A stretch of DNA of 45,107 nt, taken from NCBI GenBank assembly GCA_013298625.1, contig JAAFIF010000083.1, positions 1-45,107 of the forward strand. Direction: 5' to 3'. The notes below the pieces were generated by a model. The model saw only the letters and a list, made by a program, of their open reading frames with translations. It searched no databases and had not been told where the DNA came from. Origin of the DNA: Myxococcales bacterium (GTDB lineage: Bacteria > Myxococcota_A > Polyangia > Polyangiales > Ga0077539). The first letter of the stretch is position 1. Each line of letters begins with the position of its first letter. Of this stretch, positions 23,965-33,434 are shown one piece after another. The position numbers and the translations under genes were made by a program.

Positions 23965-26900
23965 ATGCAATCCCTGCTCGGAGGCCGGTTCGTGCTCGAA
24001 GCGAGCGTCGGGCGCGGGGCGTTTGCGGAGGTCTTTCGCGGCCGCGATCTGCGCACGGGCGACCTCGTCGCGCTCAAGCGCATGCACGGGACGCTGGCGA
24101 CCGACGTCATCGCGCGCGAGCGGTTTCTGCGCGAAGGGCGGCTCTTGGCGCGCGTGGACTGCCCCCACGTCGTGCGGTTCATCGCGCACGACCCGGGCGA
24201 CGACGACAACCTCCCGTGGATGGCGCTCGAGTGGCTCGAAGGTGAAGACCTCTCGCGCGCCGTCAGCCGCGCGCGGTTGACGCCGCAGCGCGCGGTCGAA
24301 GTCGTGCGGCAAGCGGCCCTCGGCTTGGACGCGCTGCACCGCGCAGGGGTCATCCACCGCGACGTCAAGCCGGCGAACTTCTTCGTCCGCGAAGACAGCG
24401 CCGCGCCTCACGGCGTGCACGCCACGCTCATCGACCTCGGCGTCGCGCGCGCGCCCACCGAGCGCGACATCACGCTCGACGGCGTCCGCGTCGGAACGCC
24501 CGCGTACATGTCCCCCGAGCAAGCCCGCGGCGACGATCGCCTCTCGGCCCGCAGCGACCTCTACTCGCTCGGCGCCGTGCTCTACGAGCTGCTCGCGGGA
24601 CGCAAGCCCTTCGCCGGAGCCGATCCGTTCTCGATCCTCGCGCGCATCGTGCTCGAAGATCCGCAGCCGCTCGCGACGTTCGCTCCAGAGCTTCCTGCGG
24701 AGCTGCTCGCCATCGTCTCGCGCGCGATGGAGCGCGACCCGAACCTCCGCTTCGACACCGCCCGCGCCATGGCCGAAGCCCTCGCCAGCCCGCTGGTCCT
24801 GCCCGACCGGCCGTCGGTGCTCCGGCTCGGCGACGACGCGCCCACGGCGCAGCTGCGCGTCACCCACAGCGAGAAGTCCATCGAGCGTCGCGTCGTGACC
24901 GTCCTGCTCGGCGACGTGAGCTCGGCGCGCGACGGAGAGGCCGCCTGCCGCGCGCTCGAGCGCGTGATCGCACAGCACGGAGGCAGCGCGCACAGGCTGC
25001 TCGGTCGCAGAGTGCTCGCAGTGTTCGGCGCGAGCCGCACGACCGGCGACGAGGCCATGCGCGCAGCGCGCGCCGCGCTGGTGGTGCAGCACGAGCAACA
25101 CGCAGCGCGCGTCTCGCTCGGCACCGCGCGCGCGCTCGCAGGCGGCGCCGCGCCGCCCATGGACGCCGTCGAACGTTGCGCCAAGGACCTCGAGCGCTCT
25201 CGCGGCGCGATCGCCGTCGACGAGGACACCGCCCGCGTGCTTCGCGCGCACTTCGTCATCGAAGGAGCGGACGGCGCCTGGGTCCTGCGCGGCGAGCGCT
25301 CGAGCTACACCGCGGTCTCTTCTCGCGTGCTCGGCAGAGACATCCCGATGGTGGGCCGCGAGCGCGAGCTCGAGATACTCGTCGAGGCCGCCGCGGGCGC
25401 GAGGCGCGCGCGCTCGAACGCCGCGGCGCTCGTGCTCGGGCCGCCGGGCATCGGAAAATCGCGACTTCGCGTGGAGTTTCTCAGGGCATTCGAAGCATCG
25501 AAGCCCTTCGCGCAGCTCGCGATTCGCTCGGACCCCATGCTCCAGGACGTCCCCTTCGGAGCCCTCGCGCGCGCGATTCGACACCGCGCCATGGTCGAAC
25601 CCGACGATCACCCCGCGGTGCGCGGCGCCGCGCTCACGCGATGGGCGCGCGCGATTCAGTCGCCCATCGACCTCGCCGTCCTGCGCGTCCTCGCGGGCGT
25701 CGACGACGAGCCCGACTCGCTCGGCGACGACGCAGACCGCCGCCGCGCTCGCTTGCGCGAGGGCTTCGCGCAGCTGCTCACCGCCCTCGCAAAGCAGGGC
25801 GACGGGACGCTCGTCCTGCTCATCGAAGACATCCAATGGCTCGACGAAGCCTCGGTCGACGCCATCGGCTGGGCCCTCGAAGAGACCGGAGATCAGTGGC
25901 TCTTCGCGCTCGTCCTCGGCCGCCCCGAAGCGAGCCGTCGGTGGCCTCGCCTCTGGGACGGCAGCCTCGCGGCGCGCATCGAGCTCGGCCCGCTCACCGA
26001 GAGAGCCACCGAGGCCCTGGTGTACGCCGCGCTCGGCCCCGATGCGCCGCCGACGCGCGTCCGCGCCATCGTCGAGCGGTCAACGGGCAACCCGCTCTTC
26101 GCCGAAGAGCTCGTGCGCAGCGCGCTCGCGGACGACGGAGAGCTTCCGCTCGCGATTCAAGCGGCGTTTCAGGGGCGCCTCGACGCGCTGCCGCCCGAAG
26201 CCAAGCGCGCCGCGCTCGTCGCGAGCGTGCTCGGCATGACCGTGTGGCCCGACGCGATCACCGCGATCGAGCCCGCGATCGTCGCAGACGCCGCGCTCGC
26301 CGCGCTCGTTCACGCAGAGCTGCTCTCGAAGCGACAGCGCGCGCGGCTCGGCCGACGAGAAGAGTACCTCTGGCGCCACGCCCTTCTGCGCGAGACCGCG
26401 TACGCGATGCTCTCGCCCGAAGACGCCCGGCGATGTCACGCGGCCGCCGCCCGCTGGCTCACCGCCGCCGGAGAGCGCGACGACGCGGTGCTCGGCGAGC
26501 ATTTCGCCCGCGCCGGAGAAGGGACGCGCGCCGCAGAACATTTGCTCTCGGCCGCGCGCAAAGCGCTGCGCGAAGGCGCAAACGCCGCGGCCATCGCCCA
26601 CGCCGAGCGAGGACTGTCGTGCGAAGGGTTCACCGACGAAACGGGCGCGAACCTGCACTCGATCGCCGCAGCAGCGACGCACCGCGCCGGCAGCTACGAC
26701 GCCTCTCTCGAGCACAGCGGCCGCGGCCTGGCCCTGGGCGCATCGCGCGCGCTCAGCCTGCAGCTCACCGGGCAGCGCGCGCTCACCCTGCGTCGCACGG
26801 GGCGCGTTCGCGACGCGGTCGAGCTTCTTCACGCGGCGCTCGCGCTTCGCACCGAGCAAGAGGACGCCGCGGACTCGGCCACGACGTACGCGGCGCGCGT

Positions 26901-27783
26901 GTACGTCGAGCTCGAAGGCGCGTGGGCCGACGTGCAGCGCATGGAGTTCGACCGCGCAGAGCAGCGCGCGACCGCGGTGCTCGGCAAGATCGAACCCTCG
27001 ATGGACAAGGGGCTCGAGCTCGCGGCGCGCCACGCGCTCGCGCAAGCGCTGCACGGCGCGGACATGCTCGAGCGCGCGCTCAAAGAGCACCGCGCGGTGA
27101 TCGACGAGGCCGACGCGCAGGGCTATCGATGGCGCGCGATCGGCGCGCGCGTCGGGCTCGGACAAGTGCTGCTCGCGCTCGGGCTGAGCGAAGCGGCGCT
27201 GCGCGAGCTCGACGCGGTCGTCGAGCAAGCGCGCGACGCCGGGCTGCCGAGCTCCGAGGGCTACGGGCAACATCAGCGCGGACGGGCGCTGCTCAGGCTG
27301 GGTCGACGACGCGAGGCCACCGACGCGCAGCGCAGGGCAGCGGACATCGCCGCGCGCATCGGAAACCCCGCGCTCGAAGCCAGCGCGCACGCCGCGCAGG
27401 CGAGCATCGCCGCGCTCGACGGGGACACCGCGCTCGCCGAAGAGCACGCAGAGCACGCGCTCGCGCTCAGCAACGCGCCGCGCGGCTGGAGCGCGGCAGC
27501 GCTGGCCACCCGCGCGTGGGTCGCCTCGGCGCGAGGCTCCAACGCCAAAGCCCGCGCGACCGTCGAAGAGTGCCTCTCGCGCATCGACGACGGCGGCGAA
27601 GACGAGGGCGACGAGTGCGCGCTCGCGGTGGTCCTTCGCGCGTGCGCCGCGCTCGGGGACGGGGTGCTCGCAGAGCGGGCGCGACGGTCGGCGCGGAGGC
27701 GCTTCGACGCGCGAGCAGAGCGCATCGAGGACCCCGCGCTTCGCGCTTCAGTGCGCGCCCTCGCTCGCTCGGTGCAGCGCTGA
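23965..27783 (+). CDS. Ser/Thr kinase fused to cyclase-like, ATPase and TPR regions
   Basis: A 1272-residue signalling protein. Residues about 8-285 are a complete Hanks-type kinase: glycine loop VGRGAFAEV, Lys38, HRDVKPANF near 131, DLGVA in place of DFG, and TPAYMSPEQARG. Residues about 305-445 resemble a degenerate class III nucleotide cyclase (VVTVLLGDVSS, RLLGRRVLAVFG) without clear metal aspartates. From about 460 (GRERELEIL) an AAA/STAND-type ATPase follows with Walker A GPPGIGKS near 491 and Walker B LLIEDIQW near 620. From about 830 to the end there are helical TPR-like repeats rich in Ala, Glu and Arg. The whole architecture is typical of myxobacterial kinase-ATPase regulators. There is no membrane segment. 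Partner proteins and signal are unknown. Confidence 0.92.
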   Translation: MQSLLGGRFVLEASVGRGAFAEVFRGRDLRTGDLVALKRMHGTLATDVIARERFLREGRLLARVDCPHVVRFIAHDPGDDDNLPWMALEWLEGEDLSRAVSRARLTPQRAVEVVRQAALGLDALHRAGVIHRDVKPANFFVREDSAAPHGVHATLIDLGVARAPTERDITLDGVRVGTPAYMSPEQARGDDRLSARSDLYSLGAVLYELLAGRKPFAGADPFSILARIVLEDPQPLATFAPELPAELLAIVSRAMERDPNLRFDTARAMAEALASPLVLPDRPSVLRLGDDAPTAQLRVTHSEKSIERRVVTVLLGDVSSARDGEAACRALERVIAQHGGSAHRLLGRRVLAVFGASRTTGDEAMRAARAALVVQHEQHAARVSLGTARALAGGAAPPMDAVERCAKDLERSRGAIAVDEDTARVLRAHFVIEGADGAWVLRGERSSYTAVSSRVLGRDIPMVGRERELEILVEAAAGARRARSNAAALVLGPPGIGKSRLRVEFLRAFEASKPFAQLAIRSDPMLQDVPFGALARAIRHRAMVEPDDHPAVRGAALTRWARAIQSPIDLAVLRVLAGVDDEPDSLGDDADRRRARLREGFAQLLTALAKQGDGTLVLLIEDIQWLDEASVDAIGWALEETGDQWLFALVLGRPEASRRWPRLWDGSLAARIELGPLTERATEALVYAALGPDAPPTRVRAIVERSTGNPLFAEELVRSALADDGELPLAIQAAFQGRLDALPPEAKRAALVASVLGMTVWPDAITAIEPAIVADAALAALVHAELLSKRQRARLGRREEYLWRHALLRETAYAMLSPEDARRCHAAAARWLTAAGERDDAVLGEHFARAGEGTRAAEHLLSAARKALREGANAAAIAHAERGLSCEGFTDETGANLHSIAAAATHRAGSYDASLEHSGRGLALGASRALSLQLTGQRALTLRRTGRVRDAVELLHAALALRTEQEDAADSATTYAARVYVELEGAWADVQRMEFDRAEQRATAVLGKIEPSMDKGLELAARHALAQALHGADMLERALKEHRAVIDEADAQGYRWRAIGARVGLGQVLLALGLSEAALRELDAVVEQARDAGLPSSEGYGQHQRGRALLRLGRRREATDAQRRAADIAARIGNPALEASAHAAQASIAALDGDTALAEEHAEHALALSNAPRGWSAAALATRAWVASARGSNAKARATVEECLSRIDDGGEDEGDECALAVVLRACAALGDGVLAERARRSARRRFDARAERIEDPALRASVRALARSVQR

Positions 27784-27790
27784 GCGCGCG

Positions 27791-29119
27791 TCAGCGTTGC
27801 GCGCGCGCTGCGTCGATGACGGCGTCGACGCGCGCTGCCAGGTCGTCGCCCGAGCGCTGCGCGAACGTGTAGCTCACGCGCGCGACGGGAATCGTCACGT
27901 GGATCACGTCGTCGACGCGCGAGGGGCTCGCGTCGAGCACGACGTCGGCGCCGCTCGCGGCGATGGTGGCGGCGAGGTCCGCGCGCTGCGCGTCCGAGTA
28001 GCCGAGCGCCGGAAGCACCGGGCCGATGTGCGGATACCGCTCGAACGCCTCGCGGATCGAGCCCACGGCGAACGGACGCGGGTCGATGATCTCGCTCGCG
28101 GCTTCGCGCAGCGCGGCGACGTAGCCAGCGCCGTGGGGCATCGAGCCGTGCGTGACGGTGGGGCCGTCTTCGATGACCAACGCGCGCTTTCCGCGGACCA
28201 GCTCGGGTCGGTCGCAGCGCACGTCGAGCGCGGCGGTGATGACCTGCGCGCGCGGGTTGTCGCGGCTGGCGCGGGCGGCGATGGCGGCGACGTCGTCGGG
28301 CCGCGCAGCGTCGACCTTGTTGATGATCAGCACGTCGGCGCCGCGAAAGTTCGCTTCACCAGGGTGAAACCGCGCTTCGTGGCCGGGCCGGAGGGCGTCG
28401 CACACGACCAGCGAGAGGTCCGCTCGAATGAAGGACAGGTCGTTGTTGCCGCCATCCCAGAGGATCACGTCGGATTCGGCGTCGGCGGCGCGAAGGACCG
28501 CGCGGTAGTCGACGCCGGCAAAGATGACGAAGCCCTCGGAGAGGTACGGCTGGTACTCCTCGCGCTCTTCGATCGTGCACGCGTGCTTGTCGAGGTCGCT
28601 CTCGCTCGCGAATCGCTGGACGGATTGCTTGCGAAGATCACCATACGGCATGGGGTGTCGCAGGACGCCGACGCGCAGCCCGCGGGCGCGGAGGTGGGCG
28701 GCGAGCCATTGGGTGAGCGGGCTCTTTCCGGCGCCGGTGCGGACGGCGGTGATCGAGACGACGGGGCGCGCGCTGCGCAGCTGCGTCTCGCGCGGAGGAG
28801 CGATGGCGAACCCCGCCCCGTGCGCGAGGGCGATGGACGCTTTGTGCATCACGTCTTCGTGGGACAAATCGCTGTACGAAAGAAACACCCAGTCCGCGCG
28901 GTGCCGCTCGATCAGCGCGCCGAGCTCGGACTCGGGCACGATCGGGATGTCCTCTTCGTACGCGGGCCCCGCGAGCTCTTTGGGAAAGCTGCGCTGATCG
29001 ATGTACGGGATCTGCGCCGCGGTGATCGCCACCACGCGAAACCCAGGGTGGTCGCGAAAGAACGTCTGCACGTCGTGAAAGTCACGCCCCGCCGCGCCGA
29101 GCACGATGCATCGAAACAT
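27791..29119 (-). CDS. Cyclic 2,3-diphosphoglycerate synthetase-like P-loop protein
   Basis: A 442-residue cytoplasmic protein. The N-terminal part is a Rossmann-like domain (FRCIVLGAAGRDFHDV, VVAITAAQIPYIDQR), the centre a P-loop NTPase (VRTGAGKSPLTQWLA near 130), with a later ILWDGGNNDLSF and LLIINKVDAA-type GTPase-like guanine-recognition segment (VLIINKVD). This layout matches the cyclic 2,3-diphosphoglycerate synthetase family of methanogens, which has many bacterial relatives of unproven function. The ATG at 29119 has an AGGAG nine bases upstream; a GTG six bases earlier is too close to it. Divergent from the acyltransferase gene. I would not infer cDPG production in this host from similarity alone. 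Confidence 0.8.
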   Translation of the reverse strand: MFRCIVLGAAGRDFHDVQTFFRDHPGFRVVAITAAQIPYIDQRSFPKELAGPAYEEDIPIVPESELGALIERHRADWVFLSYSDLSHEDVMHKASIALAHGAGFAIAPPRETQLRSARPVVSITAVRTGAGKSPLTQWLAAHLRARGLRVGVLRHPMPYGDLRKQSVQRFASESDLDKHACTIEEREEYQPYLSEGFVIFAGVDYRAVLRAADAESDVILWDGGNNDLSFIRADLSLVVCDALRPGHEARFHPGEANFRGADVLIINKVDAARPDDVAAIAARASRDNPRAQVITAALDVRCDRPELVRGKRALVIEDGPTVTHGSMPHGAGYVAALREAASEIIDPRPFAVGSIREAFERYPHIGPVLPALGYSDAQRADLAATIAASGADVVLDASPSRVDDVIHVTIPVARVSYTFAQRSGDDLAARVDAVIDAARAQR

Positions 29120-29128
29120 GGACACTCT

Positions 29129-29133
29129 CTCCT
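29129..29133 (-). promoter_or_regulatory. Ribosome binding site deciding the start at 29119
   Basis: AGGAG on the minus strand, nine bases before the ATG at 29119 and only three before the GTG at 29125, so the ATG is the better start. Confidence 0.7.
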
Positions 29134-29191
29134 GAGGTCCGAACCGGTCACGAACCGCGACGGTCGGCTATGATCAGTGTACGCCCTTCTC

Positions 29192-30025
29192 ATGACGACG
29201 CTGACTCGCTCGATCGGTCGACTGCTCGTCCCTGAAAACGAGGCGAATCGCCTCGCAAACGGTGACTTCGTGGACGCAGGCCACGGGTACGACGTGTTCG
29301 GCTCGAGCCCGGCGTGGATCGCCGCGGCAGAATGGGCGCTCTCGCCGCTGTATCGCCGGTACTTTCGCGTCGAGAGCCAGGGCATCGAGAACATCCCCGC
29401 CGAGGGGTCCGCGCTGCTCGTCGCGAACCACAGCGGGACGCTCCCGCTCGACGGAATGATGATCGCCCTCGACGTGCTCGCGAAGAGCTCGCCCGCGCGA
29501 TTGCCGCGCGCGGTGCTCGATCACTTCGTTCCCCAATTGCCCGTGGTGGGCCCGGTGTTCGCGCGGATGGGCGCGGTCTCGGGCACACGCACCAACGTCA
29601 AACGACTGCTCGAGCAAGGCAGCGTGGTGATCTTGTTTCCCGAAGGGACCGAGGGCATCGGAAAGCCCTTCTCCCAACGCTATCAACTGCAAGGATGGCG
29701 CGTCGGCCACGTCGAGCTCGCCCTGCGCTATCGCACGCCGATCGTGCCTGTGGCCGTCGTCGGCGCCGAAGAGCAGTGGCCCCAGCTCGCGCGGCTCAGC
29801 GTGCACGCGCTCGGAATCCCGTACCTCCCCATCCCCGCCACCCTGCTGCCGCTGCCCGTGAAGTATCACCTGCGCTACGGCGCGCCGATCGCGCTGCACG
29901 AGCGCTTCAGCCCCGAGAGCGCCGACGACCCCGAGGTGCTCCGCGTCGCCGCGCAACAAGTGAAAGAAGCGGTCGCCGCCCTCGTGGTCGACGCGCTCGC
30001 CGCGCGCCGCGGAGTGTTTCGATGA
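29192..30025 (+). CDS. Lysophospholipid acyltransferase (PlsC-like)
   Basis: A 277-residue membrane-associated acyltransferase of the PlsC/LPLAT family. The catalytic block reads LLVANHSGTLPLDGMMI, so the acidic residue is seven positions after the His rather than the usual five, as in a subgroup of DGAT2-like/LPLAT proteins. The glycerophosphate-binding block is FPEGTEG, followed by YRTPIVPVAVVGAEEQWP. It probably acylates a lysolipid or related alcohol at the inner membrane. ATG 29192 is chosen; a GTG at 29177 is possible. The stop overlaps the start of the SDR gene (ATGA at 30022-30025), suggesting a shared lipid-related task. Confidence 0.85.
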   Translation: MTTLTRSIGRLLVPENEANRLANGDFVDAGHGYDVFGSSPAWIAAAEWALSPLYRRYFRVESQGIENIPAEGSALLVANHSGTLPLDGMMIALDVLAKSSPARLPRAVLDHFVPQLPVVGPVFARMGAVSGTRTNVKRLLEQGSVVILFPEGTEGIGKPFSQRYQLQGWRVGHVELALRYRTPIVPVAVVGAEEQWPQLARLSVHALGIPYLPIPATLLPLPVKYHLRYGAPIALHERFSPESADDPEVLRVAAQQVKEAVAALVVDALAARRGVFR

Positions 30026-31011
30026 CCGACGCACAGCCCCCTGCCCTTCGCGTCCTCGTGACCGGCGCGAGCACTCCGCTCGGCCGCGCGCTGGTCACAC
30101 GACTGCTGCAGAGCCCCGACACAGCGATGGTCCTCTGCGCGTGCGCGTCGAGCGAGGACGACATCACCCAGGCGTTTCGCGACGAGCCGCGCGTGCGCGC
30201 CGTGCGCTGCGACCTGCGACGCGAGCGCGACGTGCGCTCGATGCTCTTCGGCCCTGCGCGCGCACACAAAATCAACGTCCTGCTCGACGGCGCGCGGCAC
30301 CGCTCGATCGACGCCGAGGGCCCCCGCGTGCGCGCGCTCAACGTCGAGGCCACCCGCGAGCTGCTGCACTTGTGCGAGCGACACGAGAGCATCGAGCGCT
30401 ACGTGCTGCTCAGCTCCGCCGCGGTCTACCGCGCCGACGGGCAGAGCGCGGACGTGGTCGAAGAAGAGCACCCGCTGGACTTTCGCGCGGATGCGCCGCA
30501 GTGGCGCAGGGACCGCGTCGAGGCGGACGTGAGCGCGTGCGTTCGCATGGGGATGTCCCGCTTGCGCATCGCGGTCCTTCGGCTCGCAGAGCTCTTCGAC
30601 GAGGACTGCGGAAGCCAGTTCTGGGACTACCTGCGAACGCGGGTGTGCCTTCGCCCGATGGGCTTCGACCCGATGATCGAGCTGCTCACTGTTGACGACG
30701 CCGCGCGCGCGATCGCGCGGGCGCTTCGCGGCTCTGCCCAAGGGATCTTCAACGTGCCCGGCGCCGACGTGCTGCCGTTGTCCAAGCTCATCGAGCGCGC
30801 GGGCCGCGACGAGGTCGCCCTGCCAGGGCCGCTGCTCGCGCCGCTGTACGCGCTGCGACGACGGGTGACGCGGCTGGCGTTTCGCTACGACGTCAACCGA
30901 GAGCGATTGCACAACAACTGCGTGCTCGACGGCCGCCGCGCGAAGGCCGAGCTCGGCTACGAGCCCGTCACGCGCGTGGACTTCGGACGCGTCCCCCTGC
31001 CGATCGAGTGA
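30022..31011 (+). CDS. NAD(P)-dependent epimerase/SDR family protein
   Basis: A 329-residue extended short-chain dehydrogenase. The nucleotide motif VLVTGASTPLGRALV starts near residue 11 (GxxxxxG), LSSAAVYR is the usual SSSAVYG strand, and the LLTVDDAARAIARAL segment followed by FNVPG is typical of NAD-dependent epimerases. The YxxxK catalytic pair is not obvious after the SSAAVY strand (QWRRDRVEAD there), so the catalytic chemistry may be altered. Its coupling with the acyltransferase suggests lipid or polar head-group metabolism. It ends 9 bp from the convergent prolyl-tRNA synthetase gene. Confidence 0.85.
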   Translation: MTDAQPPALRVLVTGASTPLGRALVTRLLQSPDTAMVLCACASSEDDITQAFRDEPRVRAVRCDLRRERDVRSMLFGPARAHKINVLLDGARHRSIDAEGPRVRALNVEATRELLHLCERHESIERYVLLSSAAVYRADGQSADVVEEEHPLDFRADAPQWRRDRVEADVSACVRMGMSRLRIAVLRLAELFDEDCGSQFWDYLRTRVCLRPMGFDPMIELLTVDDAARAIARALRGSAQGIFNVPGADVLPLSKLIERAGRDEVALPGPLLAPLYALRRRVTRLAFRYDVNRERLHNNCVLDGRRAKAELGYEPVTRVDFGRVPLPIE

Positions 31012-31020
31012 GCGCTGCGC

Positions 31021-32517
31021 TCAGTACGCGCGCGCGAAGATCACGCGCTGCTTGCTCGGCTGACCGGTCAGCACGCACTTGCCGCTCTCGCCGTCGTGCT
31101 CGAACGGAATGCACCGAATCGTAGCCTTGGTCTCTTCTTTGATCTTCGCCTCGGTCTCAGCCGTGCCGTCCCAGTGGGCGAGGACGAAGTTGCCGACCTT
31201 TCCGTCGCCGTCGAGCGCCTTCTTGAGCTCTTCGTACGTGTCAGCCTTGACCGTGTGCGCGTCGCGAAACGCCTTGGCGCGGTCGTAGAGCGCCTGCTGG
31301 ATCTCGGTCATCAGCCCCGTGAGCACCGGTCCGATGCCCTCGATCGGCGCGCTGACCTTGTCCTTCGGACCCTTGTCGCGGCGCTTGATCACGCACGCGC
31401 CCGAGTCCACGTCGCGGGGACCGATCTCGATGCGCACGGGGACGCCCTTCTGCTCCCACTCGAAGTGCTTGGCGCCAGGGCGCATGTCCTCGCGCGCATC
31501 GAAGACCACCTCGAGCCCAGCGTCGACGGCCGCGCGACGAACCTTCTCGCACGCCTCGAACACTTTGCCCTTCTCGTCGTCGCTCTTGAAGATCGGGACG
31601 ATCGCCACGTGAATGGGCGCGAGCTTCGGCGGCAACACCAGGCCGTTGTCGTCCGAGTGGGTCATGATCAGGCCGCCCACGAGGCGCGTCGAGACGCCCC
31701 ACGAGGTCTGCCAGACGAACTCTTCTTTGCCCTCTTTGCTCTGAAAGCGAACGTCGAACGCCTTGCCGAAGTTCTGCCCGAGGTCGTGCGAAGTGCCGGA
31801 CTGAAGGGCCTTTCCGTCTTGCATCATGGCCTCGATGCAGAAGGTCGAGACGGCGCCAGCGAAGCGCTCGGACGCGGTCTTCTCGCCCTTGAAGACCGGC
31901 ATGGCCATCACGTTTTCGGCGAAGTCCGCGTACACGTCGAGCATGCGGCGCACTTCGGCGAGCGCGTCGTCGTGATCGGCGTGGGCGGTGTGCCCCTCTT
32001 GCCAGAGAAACTCCGTCGTCCGCAGAAAGAGCCGCGTGCGCATCTCCCAGCGCATCACGTTGGCCCACTGGTTGATGAGCAGCGGGAGGTCCCGGTAGCT
32101 CTGGATCCACTTGGCGAAGAAGTGCCCGATGATCGTCTCGCTCGTGGGGCGAACGACGTACTCCTCTTCGAGCTTGTTGCGCACTTCGATGGTCGTCTTG
32201 CCGTTCTCGTCCTTGACGGCCTTGAGACCCGAGTGCGTCACGACCGCGCACTCCATCGCGAACCCGTCGACGTGCTGCGCTTCTTTCGCGAGGAAGCTCT
32301 TCGGGATCAGCAGCGGAAAGTACGCGTTCTTGTGCCCCGTCGCCTTGAAGCGACGGTCGAGGTCGGCCTGGATCTTCTCCCAGACCGCGTACCCGTGCGG
32401 CTTGATGACCATGCATCCACGGACGACCTCTGCGTTCTCCGCGAGGTCACCCTGTCGGATGACGTCCTGATACCACTGGGCAAAATCTTTCGAACGCGTG
32501 GTGATGCTGTCTGCCAT
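31021..32517 (-). CDS. proS: Prolyl-tRNA synthetase (archaeal/eukaryotic-type)
   Basis: A 498-residue class II aminoacyl-tRNA synthetase that charges tRNA-Pro. It follows the ProS type-3 layout: N-terminal DFAQWYQDVIRQGDLAENAEVVRGCMVIKPHG, motif 1 region (AYFPLLIPKSFL), VRPTSETIIGHFFAKWIQSYRDLP, motif 2 (TRLFLRTTEFLWQEGHTAH), motif 3 (SWGVSTRLVGGLIMTHSDDNG), an anticodon-binding domain (APIHVAIVPIF) and the C-terminal zinc-less ProS domain ending in IFARAY. No editing insertion is present. ATG 32517 gives the canonical MADSITTRSKDF start. This type is common in Myxococcota; the usual housekeeping role is expected. Confidence 0.96.
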   Translation of the reverse strand: MADSITTRSKDFAQWYQDVIRQGDLAENAEVVRGCMVIKPHGYAVWEKIQADLDRRFKATGHKNAYFPLLIPKSFLAKEAQHVDGFAMECAVVTHSGLKAVKDENGKTTIEVRNKLEEEYVVRPTSETIIGHFFAKWIQSYRDLPLLINQWANVMRWEMRTRLFLRTTEFLWQEGHTAHADHDDALAEVRRMLDVYADFAENVMAMPVFKGEKTASERFAGAVSTFCIEAMMQDGKALQSGTSHDLGQNFGKAFDVRFQSKEGKEEFVWQTSWGVSTRLVGGLIMTHSDDNGLVLPPKLAPIHVAIVPIFKSDDEKGKVFEACEKVRRAAVDAGLEVVFDAREDMRPGAKHFEWEQKGVPVRIEIGPRDVDSGACVIKRRDKGPKDKVSAPIEGIGPVLTGLMTEIQQALYDRAKAFRDAHTVKADTYEELKKALDGDGKVGNFVLAHWDGTAETEAKIKEETKATIRCIPFEHDGESGKCVLTGQPSKQRVIFARAY

Positions 32518-32670
32518 GGCTTTGCGGCGCTCGCTCTACCACGCGCCGGGCCGCTGGCGTAGCCTGCCGTTGCTCGCGCCGTCAGACCGACGACGCTGGG
32601 CGCGCTACACGCTCCGCGAACTTCGCCCGCGCTCCCCTGCGCATCCGCACCGCCTCTGGAGGCACCTTCG

Positions 32671-33411
32671 ATGAATCGTCAGCGTCTCGTTGCTGCGTCG
32701 CTCTGTTTGTTGGCCCTCGCCGCGCTCGACGGCTGCAACCGCCGTCGCCGTCGCAATCGCGACGACGAAGAAGAGAACAACACGCCGCAGCCCGGCATGG
32801 TGCAGCCAGGGATGCAGCCCGGAATGCAACCCGGCATGCAGCCGGGGATGATGCAGCCGGGGATGATGCAGCCGGGTATGATGCAGCCGGGGATGCAACC
32901 CGGCATGCAGCCCGGGATGCAGCCCGGGATGCAGCCCGGGATGCAGCCGATGATGCCCACCCAACCCACGATGCCGACGATGCCCACGCAGCCGACGCAG
33001 CCCGCGGGCAACCTCGGGCAGGGGCAGCTCTCGGGCATGCTCACCATGGGCGGGACCGCCGCGGGAATGCTGCAGCCCGGCGACACGTCCCTGCAGGACG
33101 GATCGCTCGGCGACGACTACGGGATCATGCTGACGGCGGGCGTTCCGGTCACGATCGTGGTGCGCGGCGGGCAGCGGACCGACGTGCCCAACGAGCAGCT
33201 CGACACGTACGCGATCCTGCTGCTCAACGGCCAGGAGCTCACGCACCACGACGACATCGACCTCGCCAACAACAACCGCAACAGCCGCATCAACTGGACG
33301 CCCACCACCAGCGGAATGCACACGCTGCGCGTCACGACCTTCGGCACCGGCCTGAAGACCGGCTCGTACAACGTTCAGGTCTTCATGGGCAACATCCCCA
33401 ACGCGATGTGA
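32671..33411 (+). CDS. Lipoprotein with MQPGM repeats and PPC-like domain
   Basis: A 246-residue lipoprotein: signal peptide ending in LDGC (Cys22), a block of five Arg and an Asp/Glu patch, then about 15 tandem units of M/Q-P-G-M (residues about 43-92) and a Met/Pro/Thr linker. The last 130 residues look like a pre-peptidase C-terminal (PPC) beta-sandwich: GDTSLQDGSLGDDYGIML, VTIVVRG, LDTYAILL, HHDDIDLANNNRNSRI, TSGMHTLRVTTFG. PPC-like domains usually mediate binding or secretion. The Met-rich repeats could bind copper(I) or simply form a flexible spacer. ATG 32671 starts the signal peptide. Confidence 0.8.
   Translation: MNRQRLVAASLCLLALAALDGCNRRRRRNRDDEEENNTPQPGMVQPGMQPGMQPGMQPGMMQPGMMQPGMMQPGMQPGMQPGMQPGMQPGMQPMMPTQPTMPTMPTQPTQPAGNLGQGQLSGMLTMGGTAAGMLQPGDTSLQDGSLGDDYGIMLTAGVPVTIVVRGGQRTDVPNEQLDTYAILLLNGQELTHHDDIDLANNNRNSRINWTPTTSGMHTLRVTTFGTGLKTGSYNVQVFMGNIPNAM
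32802..32950 (+). repeat. In-frame 12-15 bp repeats coding MQPGM
   Basis: Units of the type ATGCAGCCCGGG and ATGATGCAGCCGGGG repeated about 13 times inside the lipoprotein gene. Units differ mainly in third codon positions, which keeps them from being identical. Confidence 0.8.
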
Positions 33412-33434
33412 TGTGGTAGAGCGCCGTCGCGAAG

